A DNA stretch of 64,000 nt from Liolophura sinensis (taxonomy: Eukaryota > Mollusca > Polyplacophora > Chitonida > Chitonidae), in NCBI RefSeq assembly GCF_032854445.1, contig NC_088300.1, positions 69,722,984 to 69,786,983 of the forward strand, given 5' to 3'. The notes under the pieces are model-generated. The model did no database searches. It was not told the DNA's origin and saw only the letters and a list, made by a program, of their open reading frames with translations. Shown piece by piece: positions 13,210 to 22,935 of this stretch; positions within the stretch are counted from its first letter, which is position 1; each line of letters opens with the position of its first letter. Position numbers and translations under genes: made by a program.

Positions 13210-15165
13210 GTATGTTCCAGGCGACTGAGGTAAATCAGAATATTAGTTGTCGATAACAGAATGTGTAACAAACTGTTCATATATCAAACGTGGCGATCTA
13301 ATTCAACACGATGAAGATACAGTCTCTGCCTCCCGGGTTAAGCGGAATTATGACGCAGATCGCCTGAGAGTCTGGGTGCATTAGATCCATGTGAAGTATA
13401 AACTTTTATCATGATGACTTCAAAGACCACTATTATCAAACTATATTGAGAGAATTCATCGATGTCTGGAAAGGGTGGTGAGGTATGAGATAACAGGAAA
13501 AGCGTGATAGAAAGTATAAGCGATATTTGTTCAGCTCACAACTAAGTTCGAGCGGTTCCACTTAACGAAAAGATTAAAGGCTTCATTTCCTTATTCCGCG
13601 ATTCCCAACCAGAACTCGCTTGAAATCTGTAGAGGGAATCTGTAGAGCGTACCTGTCACCCATCACACAGAAACCACGCACATTTCATGTGGCACCTGCA
13701 TCCTTGTTAAATGTGAGTTTCTGGGTAATACATAACATATACACTAATTATCTTAAATGTATGCTCAAAGATATGGATGATGCAGTATGACGTGGCCTGT
13801 CATTTCTAGTAAATACGTTACCTCCCATACTGTGGAAACCTCACTCATTTCTTTTACACTTTGATTGAAGTGAACAATCTTCTTGAAAAACTTTTCCGTG
13901 GAACGATATAGCGAGAGAAACTATAAATTGTATTTACTTTAAAAATTATTAGCAGGTAACAAACACACAACATTATTAAAATATTATTTAAGAATTTCAG
14001 CTGCTTTCCGTAATCATCTGTAAATATATAACAGTGTCTTTAATAGACATTTACTACGAAGCTAAACTCATAAACAGGTGCCTCCAGTCTCAATGTAATT
14101 GTAGGATATGCTGTTTAATAGCGTTGAGTTTTCATCGGAACAATACTGTATATAACATGTATAATTTTACAATAATATTTATACTTATTTAACGTATAGC
14201 TTAACAATATATGAAGAAATATGAAAAAAGAATTTCCTGTGTGGAAATTCATCTCTCTCGTCCATTGCGTCACTTTGTTAAGCACCAATGCGGATAATGC
14301 GTAAGAAGCCATGAAGAATTATGGTGAATATGTAATTTCCTCTGAACTTTCAAATTATTTCATTTTTTTTTTTCGATTCATAAAAATATGATTGCGTGAT
14401 CCAATACGATGCTTCATCACAGCTTACTACTACCTAACTAGACACCAAATATGTGGAAATGATCTTGGTTCACGTAATCATTATTTTATTATGAAGGGAA
14501 TTCCCTCAGGAAAACGTCTGAATATAGCAACATCTGCTTTTGATCCTACTTTTGCCTTTCGATAAAACAAAAAGTATAAATCGCATCACTCCAATTTTTC
14601 ACATGCTCTTCCGTAATTGTACTTGGTATTCAAGTAACTTTTACTTGTTTTTCTGCATGAAAAAATAAATTACACCTTACTGCTGCGCCGAACGGGGGTG
14701 ATTTCGTATCTAGTTGCAATAGGTTCTTTGGACAAACACCCAGTGCATAATATAGCTGTCAGCACTCGTGCTGTGACTAGGCACACTTGTACTAGTACTG
14801 TGTAGGCCAGCATGAGTTTCTGACATATACATATAAGTCCGACCACATATTTAGGCTTATATACTGGGTATCGGCAGACTCGGGAATATCGGGGAAATCT
14901 CGGGTAAGTTCGAAATCTAAGCTTTCTTGGCGAAAGGTTTCAGGATTGGAGCCACTACTCTTGTTGTTTCTTCGAATTTATTTCTAGTGTAGTCTCGCGT
15001 TGAAAGCCTCTTTACCGATCGCCAGTGTTTAAACTGATCACTACGCGGTTGTCGTTTGATTCCTTTCAATTGCTTAAACCGAATCGGAAAACGAAAGGTG
15101 TAGATCGGATTCGGTTCTTCGGGAATAAAAAAACACACGAATGCAAACGATTTATGGAGACGGTC
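13210..15165. other. No gene seen; possible intron
   Basis: If the exons at 12985 and 16189 belong together, this is the first part of their ~3-kb intron. It is AT-rich. A minus-strand frame at 14917-15138 is basic and polar but has no splice or family support. Confidence 0.4.
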
Positions 15166-15894
15166 CCTTAGTGTGTGCCATATTGTTGGAAGGCGAGTGA
15201 TCCCTTAGCGCCTGAAGTATTGGTGAAAGGCGAGTGATCTCTTAGCGTCTGCCACATCGGTGGAAGGCAAGTAATCTCTTAGTGTCTGCCACATTGGTGG
15301 AACGCAACTGATCTCTTCGCGTCTGCCACATCGGTGGAAGGCAACTGATCTTTTAGCGTGTGCCACATTGGTGGAAGGCAAGTGATCTCTTAGCGTCTGC
15401 CCGATTGGTGAAAGGCGAGTGATATCTGAGCGTCTGCCACATCGGTGGAAGGCAAGTAATCTCTTAGCGTCTGCCACATTGGTGGAACGCAATTGATCTC
15501 TTCGCGTCTGCAACATCGGTGGAAGGCAAGTGATCTTTTAGCGTGTGCCACATTGGTGGAAGGCAAGTGATCTCTTAACGTGTGTCACATTGGTGGAACG
15601 CAAGTGATCTTTTAGCGTCTGCAACATTTTTGGAAGGCAAGTGATTTCTTAGCCTGTGCCATGTTGGTGGAAGGCAAGTGATCTCTTAACGTGTGTCACA
15701 TTGGTGGAAGGCAAGTGATCTCTTAGCGTCTGTCACATTGGTGGAAGACAAGTGATCTCTCAGCGTCTGCTACATCGGTGGAAGGCAAGTGATCTCTTAG
15801 CGTCTGCCACATTGGTGGAAGGCAAGTGATCTCTTAGCGTCTGCCACATTGGTGGAAGGCAAGTGATCTTTTAGCGTGTGCCACATTGGTGGAG
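15166..15894. repeat. 37-bp minisatellite, second array (~20 copies) with 185-bp higher-order period
   Basis: Same unit as at 12279-12486; adjacent starts such as 15781 and 15818 are 37 bp apart. Variant copies (GGAACGCAA, TCTTCGCG, GTAATC) recur in the same order 185 bp apart (15271 and 15456), which is five units, so part of the array grew by copying five-unit blocks. It runs directly into a tRNA-like SINE head at 15896. Copies are contiguous without spacers. Confidence 0.95.
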
Positions 15895-15895
15895 A

Positions 15896-15995
15896 AAGCT
15901 ACAAATTCCCTCACCCAGACCGGGTTTGGACACAAATTTCGGGTGTTTTTGCAACTGTAAGGCTCGCACCTTAATTACTCGGCCACGTCCCGCTC
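15896..15995 (-). mobile_element. tRNA-like SINE head, minus strand
   Basis: On the minus strand, GGGACGTGGCCGAGTAATTA carries a good box A. About 50 bases later AACCCGGTCTGGGTGAGGG looks like a decayed T-arm and box B. The sequence then passes into TTTGTAGCTTTCTCCACCAA, which is already the 37-bp minisatellite. A functional tRNA is unlikely because the arms do not pair. A tRNA-derived SINE of a different family from A and B is the best reading. Confidence 0.45.
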
Positions 15996-16188
15996 CCAGT
16001 AAACTCTGAAACATCTGACCCTAGTGTTAACTGGCGTCCATGTTTACATTGCCATCAAGCCAGTTCATCTATTATGCGAGATGAAAAAGTAGAAACCAAT
16101 GACGCCTGTACCAGATGTTTTTATAACATGTCCGTGAATGGCCCATATTCTTCTTCTTATTCGTCCACTGTTTTTTCCTTTCTTTCAG

Positions 16189-16269
16189 GAAGTCGATGAC
16201 CAGACAGATGACACCATGCAGTGTCTTACCAATCTGCTGGGCGTTCCACAAGATTCCAATTACTCCTGA
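16189..16269 (+). CDS. Candidate terminal exon (26 codons plus stop)
   Basis: Seen: the pyrimidine-rich acceptor TTTTTTCCTTTCTTTCAG ends at 16188, one of the best in the window. The phase-0 frame reads EVDDQTDDTMQCLTNLLGVP then QDSNYS and stops at 16267-16269. Its acidic, polar composition looks like a protein C-terminus. Phase 0 matches the donor after 13209. A possible AATAAA at 16798-16803 would close a 3' UTR of about 530 bp. A second frame, open to 16513, has a less protein-like composition. Family unknown; the link to 12985 is inference. Confidence 0.35.
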   Translation, partial: EVDDQTDDTMQCLTNLLGVPQDSNYS

Positions 16270-17535
16270 ATACAGACCCCTTTCGCAATTGACATTTCTC
16301 ATCTTGGTTGGAATTCAGAGCTACCGGTGCTTCACTAACTATACTTTTCTCCATTTGTTTGCCAAACATGCTGCTTGGTTGCTTGCCTGGACCGTCGATC
16401 AATGTAGTCAAGGGCGTACCTGCTTCAAAATCCTTGTACCCGATAGGACGCTATTGAAAAGGAATCTGCCTTTACGTCCTGGATTTCCCTTCAATTGGGA
16501 AATCGGCAGGTGATCGAAAACACAGCGGGCAATTTCTTTCTATGAAACGTATCTAACGCATAGGCGGCCAAATGGCCAAACACGATCAAAAGAACAACTA
16601 CTACTACTTGCCGTGGAGAGATTAAATATTTGCTTAGCTCAAAATCTTAATGAGATAAGATACTTTGTCTCGAACACTTGAGATAAAAATCGAATGGCAA
16701 TGTATGGTTGAACTAAGCGCATTTTTTTTTGTCGGCGCAGATCGCATATGTTTCTCCCAGGGCACTCTAAATTCCGCGATCGTGGAGAGTGGGCACTAAT
16801 AAAGTATTGATTCCTTTACAATTTGTACCAAAAGAACAGGAGTATAATTAAATAGATATTCATGTTTAACCGTCTCACCGTAGCCACCAGCTTTAATTCT
16901 ATGTCTTCCATTCACGCCATTTTATGGCTGAGTTTTCACGAACCGATTTAATATAAGCGATTTTTTTACTTCCCATTCACTGACCCACATATTTTCCTCA
17001 GCAAAAACACGTGTGTGCAATATGTGCGTTTTTTTGGTAATTAAACATAAGTATGTATAAATTTAAAATTTGACAAGTTCGTATTATATTTAACACTGAA
17101 AAGTATTCACTAACTGCTTTTAGAACCATTCCATTTATAGGTATCCAATGCAGTAGACTGTTTATGATGCCACTAAGACGATTTTACTTTGACAATACAA
17201 CATTCTTTGATATTTGTTGTTTTCGCAAATTGGAAAATCTCTCCACCTTTCTATTCTATTTATTTATTTATTTATTTGTCTACTGACTGGCGGAAATTTG
17301 ATGCAGTATGCTTTCATCCTGCTTCGCTCAACTCTGGAAATCGGATATCAAGAGATTGCAACACTGGTGACGATTTTTTCATTATACTTAAACAACAGGT
17401 AACTGAGAACAGCCTGTATTTTCCCATATTTAAAATGTCTTGTAATCCTCTATATACGGGTCGGTGAGAGAGACAAAGCCGTTCCATTTCTGTTGAATGT
17501 GAGTTTTTTTTTTTATTTTTCCACTTTCGCAGTCG
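16270..17535. other. Possible 3' UTR and flanking sequence
   Basis: Contains an AATAAA at 16798-16803, the nearest poly(A) signal after the candidate terminal exon, and a (TTTA)n run near 17256-17278. Nothing else that I can support. Confidence 0.35.
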
Positions 17536-17652
17536 GAGTTTTTCTTAGTTTTTAAGCAGACCCCCTCAAAAAAGAAAAAATCTCCCAGGAAAAGATATCA
17601 TGTTGGAGTTTTTCGTTGTTTTTAAACAGACGAAAAAAGAAAAACTCCCAGA
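17536..17652. repeat. Two tandem hairpin units
   Basis: GGAGTTTTTCTTAGTTTTTA (about 17536) and GGAGTTTTTCGTTGTTTTTA (about 17605) are each followed by an A-rich complement ending CTCCCAG. Each unit can therefore fold on itself (GGAGTTTTTC with GAAAAACTCC). The second unit also forms the left outer arm of the larger palindrome at 17632-17903. Confidence 0.6.
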
Positions 17653-17903
17653 CAAAAGTCTCGGTACACGAGATAATCAGTCAATCGGATTACAATTCGC
17701 TTCGCACTTTTGTTAAAACGCTGATGTATTAGACACTATCACTGGATGATTTCATAGAACTACTTCGGGCAGCGAGATAATCGAGCCAATCATTTGGACG
17801 CAGGTATCTCGATTTACATGAAACCAAGATCCACGTGGTCCGTAATCCGATTGGCTGATTTTCTCGGGGCGTGAGATCTTTTTCTGGGAATTTTTCTTTG
17901 TTT
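17632..17903. mobile_element. Foldback or MITE-like palindrome
   Basis: Left arm 17669-17693 and right arm 17842-17866 are inverted copies with two mismatches in 25 (core GTAATCCGATTG). Outer arms 17632-17651 and about 17884-17903 (CTCCCAG against CTGGGA, with A- or T-rich extensions) continue the symmetry. The loop is about 148 bp. No protein is encoded. This shape suggests a foldback element or long-armed MITE. No target duplication was identified. Confidence 0.55.
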
Positions 17904-19609
17904 GGGGAATGCGTAGCTATCTGTATGCGCTTTTGATGTATGTAATACCAGGAATCATAACATCGAATTTTTACCTGATATGATTCATCCTGACTATTGC
18001 ACAAGCTACTTCAAGCTTATTTTTAACGACACTAGGCTGACTGAGAACACCCGGGGTCATGTTCAGGCTATGGATATGACGCCTACAGGCTATAGGAACT
18101 GCCCAGCTGCCTCACAAACAGTTAAACGCTTGTGACGTACTATCAACCAAAAACGTGGTACCAAACGTGATCACTATGTTCAAAGGAAGGAGATAAAGCG
18201 GTAAGACGGATACTTGGCTCATAGCTGATGAATTAAATAGGTCCAAAACATATCCGACATTTTATTTGTACAATTTTAAACATGTAACGTCTTCTCAAGT
18301 ATCAGTTTCAGTATGGATATAAATATTACAGACAAATGAAAATTTGAAAGTGTCTGCTTCCTGCTACTGGCCTGAAAGAAGATGGGCCGCATAACACATT
18401 TGCAAAGGACGCGTGTCTTAATAATTCTATTAAGAAGTATTAAGAAGTAGACGTACTGGTGGATCAATGAGCCGTATAGAACTGAGCCATAAATGTTCCT
18501 GACGAATCAAACAGGTCGGAAGTGTAGATGGAAACACCGCAGATATGTCAAGGATTCGACTTAAATTTTATGAGTTTTCTTTCAAAAATTATATCCTGCC
18601 ATTTTTCTTAATGGAATGCTGTGTCTCTGACATCTTTCCATCATTTAATCTTGAAATTCACTTAAAAATTTCATTATCTTGTTATTTGTGCAGTTATAAT
18701 TTTGTTATTTGTGCATAGATCGATAGTAACAGTGTTGTGTGTGCTTATAGAATTCCTTTTAAATCTTTGTTCACAACCCCTAAATGCAAAACTAACTGGC
18801 TCTCTATAAGTCTGCGGTGACTAGACTATGGACGTCTTTGTACTAATATAATTTCTCTCAGCTTTCACATTTTGTCCATGTACCCAGTGAGCTTACATCC
18901 GTGCGCCAACGATAACATGCGTTCAGTATAAGACGGTTGAATTTGGGTCAGTTGGTAATCAATCCGTATGCATAGATGTACCTGCCTCGGGTGAGAAGCT
19001 AAGTGAATATGTATTGACAATGCACCTTCAATAAGAATGAACATGTGATCTTGAGATAGTAACTATTCGGGTGAGAAGTGTGATTTATTTATTACTTAAG
19101 CATTTATCTCCGTACTACAAAACACTGCGCTATAGTGAAAGGACATCGCTCGGTTTTATGGGAAAGATAAAGAAAAGTAACTAATTGAGAACCTTTCCTT
19201 AATGTGACGTACACATTTCATTTGGTGGAAGCGACAGGTGATTACAAACAAACCATAAACCTGTAATTTACACACAGGCATTGTCTCCGTTTTCCAGCTG
19301 ACTGATAATTGATTGAGGTTATGACTTCAGCAAGAACACATATATAACACGAATTCATTTTTAATAAACACCAAGACATACACAGTTTACATAACTGCTC
19401 ATATATAACACGAAGAGACAAAAGATTCAGAACAGACTGGCATGATTGTATGATAAGGTTGGAAAAGGAGAATCCAAAAAAGAGTTCACACTTATCTGGC
19501 AGGTAATGGTTTAGACAGATTTGGAGTACATTGGTAAAATAGAGGTTTGAGCTTTTATAGAAGTATATCGTTTTGTAAGCAACATTACTGTTTGTAGACA
19601 TTTGCTTCC
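17904..19609. other. No gene seen
   Basis: AT-rich anonymous sequence. A minus-strand frame of about 151 codons (19242-19697) runs out of the 40-bp array and lacks any motif. Confidence 0.45.
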
Positions 19610-19818
19610 CAACTTCATGCGACTCCTTCCTTGGAATGGTCCCCAACCAGTCCTCATTCGACTCCCTCTTTTGGAATGGCACCCACCCAGCCCTCATGCG
19701 ACTCCCTCATTTGGAATGGCCCACAAGCAGTCCTTATGTGACTCCCTCTTTTGGCATGGTCCCCAAGCAGTCCTCATGGGACTCCCTCCTTGGAATGATC
19801 CCTAACCAGTCCTCAGTT
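19610..19818. repeat. 40-bp minisatellite, about 5 copies
   Basis: GACTCC occurs at 19621, 19660, 19700, 19740 and 19780, each followed by a TTGGAATGG-like block and a CAAGCAGTCCTCATG-like block. The period is 39-40 bp. It lies less than 300 bp upstream of the 114-bp satellite but does not obviously share its sequence. Confidence 0.92.
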
Positions 19819-20084
19819 TTTGCTACAGAGCCTTAGCTATACCACCTAGTCTATCATAACATATCATATGCTGTATTATCTCAGGGTATACTTGTCGCAA
19901 AAGTCGCAGTTAGCGTCTCTAGATTTTTAAATTTTATTTTACAACGTAATCGGACTTATCATTCTGTGTAAAAATCTCTAGCTAAAAACAGTGTGGATTA
20001 ACAGAATTAGTAGATTTAAAGGTGGTCCATGTAAAAAGGACCTGCAGGTCTAGAGTGATGTCATTGTCCCAGCTTCCAAAACGA
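19819..20084. other. Spacer between two arrays
   Basis: Anonymous AT-rich sequence. Confidence 0.5.
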
Positions 20085-22935
20085 CAAAAAAACCTATCCC
20101 ATATTACTCCTAGACAGTATTCATTTATATAATCCCTGTTTTCAGCCACATCCACAATCATACTGGCCTCTCCCCTAGTCAGATCTGGAGTATTCTCTTA
20201 CTGTCCTCTCTACCAAAGAGACAGGAACCTATCCAGTATTACCGTTGTTTCCAGCCAGATCTGTGATATACTCATGCTAGCCTCTCTCCCAGTTAGATCT
20301 GGAGTATTCTCTTACTGTCCTCTCTACCAAAAAGACAGCAACCTATCCAGTATTACCGTTGTTTCCAGCCAGATCTGTGATATACTCATGCTAGCCTCTC
20401 TCCCAATTAGATCTGGAGTATTCTCTTACTGTCCTCTCTACCAAAGAGACAGCAACCTATCCAGTATTACCGTTGTTTCCAGCCAGATCTGTGATATACT
20501 CATGCTGGCCTCTCTCCCAATTAGATCTGGAGTATTCTCTTACTGTCCTCTCTACCAAAGAGACAGCAACCTATCCAGTATTACCGTTGTTTCCAGCCAG
20601 ATCTGTGATATACTCATACTGGCCTCTCCCCTAGTCAGATCAGGAGTATTCTCTTACTGTCCTCTCTACCAAAGAGACAGCAACCTATCCAGTATTACCG
20701 TTGTTTCCAGCCAGATCTGTGATATACTCATGCTAGCCTCTCTCCCAGTTAGATCTGGAGTATTCTCTTACTGTCCTCTCTACCAAAGAGACAGCAACCT
20801 ATCCAGTATTACCGTTGTTTCCAGCCAGATCTGTGATATACTCATACTGGCCTCTCCCCTAGTCAGATCAGGAGTATTCTCTTACTGTCCTCTCTACCAA
20901 AGAGACAGCAACCTATCCAGTATTACCGTTGTTTCCAGCCAGATCTGTGATATACTCATGCTAGCCTCTCTCCCAGTTAGATCTGGAGTATTCTCTTACT
21001 GTCCTCTCTACCAAAGAGACAGCAACCTATCCAGTATTACCGTTGTTTCCAGCCAGATCTGTGATATACTCATACTGGCCTCTCCCCTAGTCAGATCAGG
21101 AGTATTCTCTTACTGTCCTCTCTACCAAAGAGACAGCAACCTATCCAGTATTACCGTTGTTTCCAGCCAGATCTGTGATATACTCATGCTAGCCTCTCTC
21201 CCAGTTAGATCTGGAGTATTCTCTTACAGTCCTCTCTACCAAAGAGACAGCAACCTATCCAGTATTACCGTTGTTTCCAGCCAGATCTGTGATATACTCA
21301 TGCTAGCCTCTCTCCCAGTTAGATCTGGAGTATTCTCTTACTGTCCTCTCTACCAAAGAGACAGCAACCTATCCAGTATTACCGTTGTTTCCAGCCAGAT
21401 CTGTGATATACTCATACTGGCCTCTCCCCTAGTCAGATCTGGAGTATTCTCTTACTGTCCTCTCTACCAAAGAGACAGCAACCTATCCAGTATTACCGTT
21501 GTTTCCAGCCAGATCTGTGATATACTCATGCTAGCCTCTCTCCCAGTTAGATCTGGAGTATTCTCTTACTGTCCTCTCTACCAAAGAGACAGCAACCTAT
21601 CCAGTATTACCGTTGTTTCCAGCCAGATCTGTGATATACTCATGCTGGCCTCTCTCCCAATTAGATCTGGAGTATTCTCTTACTGTCCTCTCTACCAAAG
21701 AGACAGCAACCTATCCAGTATTACCGTTGTTTCCAGCCAGATCTGTGATATACTCATACTGGCCTCTCCCCTAGTCAGATCTGGAGTATTCTCTTACTGT
21801 CCTCTCTACCAAAGAGACAGCAACCTATCCAGTATTACCGTTGTCCCCAGCCAGATCTGTGATATACTAATACTGGCCTCTCCCCCAATTAGATCTGGAG
21901 TATTCTCTTACTGTCCTCTCTACCAAAGAGACAGCAACCTATCCAGTATTACCGTTGTTTCCAGCCAGATCTGTGATATACTCATGCTGGCCTCTCTCCC
22001 AATTAGATCTGGAGTATTCTCTTACTGTCCTCTCTACCAAAGAGACAGCAACCTATCTAGTATTACCGTTGTTTCCAGCCAGATCTGTGATATACTCATG
22101 CTGGCCTCTCTCCCAATTAGATCTGGAGTATTCTCTTACTGTCCTCTCTACTAAAGAGACAACAACCTATCCAGTATTACCGTTGTTTCCAGCCAGATCT
22201 GTGATATACTCATGCTGGCCTCTCTCCCAATTAGATCTGGAGTATTCTCTTACTGTCCTCTCTACCAAAGAGACAGCAACCTATCCAGTGTTACCGTTGT
22301 TTCCAGCCAGATCTGTGATATACTCATGCTAGCCTCTCTCCCAGTTAGATCTGGAGTATTCTCTTACTGTCCTCTCTACCAAAAAGACAGCAACCTATCC
22401 AGTATTACCGTTGTCCCCAGCCAGATCTGTGATATACTCATGTTGGCCTCTCTCCCAATTAGATCTGGAGTATTCTCTTACTGTCCTCTCTACCAAAGAG
22501 ACAGCAACCTATCCAGTATTACCGTTGTCCCCAGCCAGATCTGTGATATACTCATGCTGGCCTCTCTCCCAATTAGATCTGGAGTATTCTCTTACTGTCC
22601 CCGCTTACAAACAGGCATCAAAATATCCCATATTACCGTTGTTTCCAGCCATATCTGTGATACACTCATGTTGGTTTCTACCCCAGTCAGATCTGGAGTA
22701 TTCCCATACTGTCCCCACTTACAAAAGGGCATCAAAGTATTCCACATAACTGTTGTTTCCAGCCAGATCTGTGATATACTCATATTGGTTTCTCCCCCAA
22801 TCAGATCTGAGGTATTCCCATACTGTCCGCGCCTGCAAACAGACAGCAACCTATCTCATACTACCGTTGCTTCCAGCCAGATCTGTGATATACTTATATT
22901 GGTCTCTCCTCAACCAGTTCCCGCTTCCAAACGTG
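20085..22935. repeat. 114-bp satellite, about 24 copies, built on a 38-bp trimer
   Basis: The landmark GGAGTATTCTCTTAC recurs every 114 bp from about 20183 to 22577. Two more degenerate copies follow, and a decayed copy sits at the left edge. Within a unit, AGATCTG (20257), AGATCTGG (20295), AGACAGC (20333) and the next AGATCTG (20371) are each 38 bp apart; the first two thirds are clearly related and the third weakly so. Two major unit types (GCTAGCCTCTCTCCCAGTTAG and ACTGGCCTCTCCCCTAGTCAG) alternate at about 20620-21210, giving a 228-bp dimer. Centre copies are nearly identical and the edges are diverged. Since 114 is divisible by three, a 626-codon frame (20274-22154) stays open, but nothing else suggests a gene. 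Confidence 0.97.

Noticed and set aside
15205-15516. 103-codon minus-strand frame
   Set aside because: Lies wholly within the 37-bp array.
15166-15894. CRISPR-like direct repeats
   Set aside because: Units of 37 bp are contiguous with no unique spacers, and the context is animal DNA with SINEs. It is a minisatellite.
19242-19697. 151-codon minus-strand frame
   Set aside because: Starts inside the 40-bp minisatellite and continues through AT-rich sequence with no motif.
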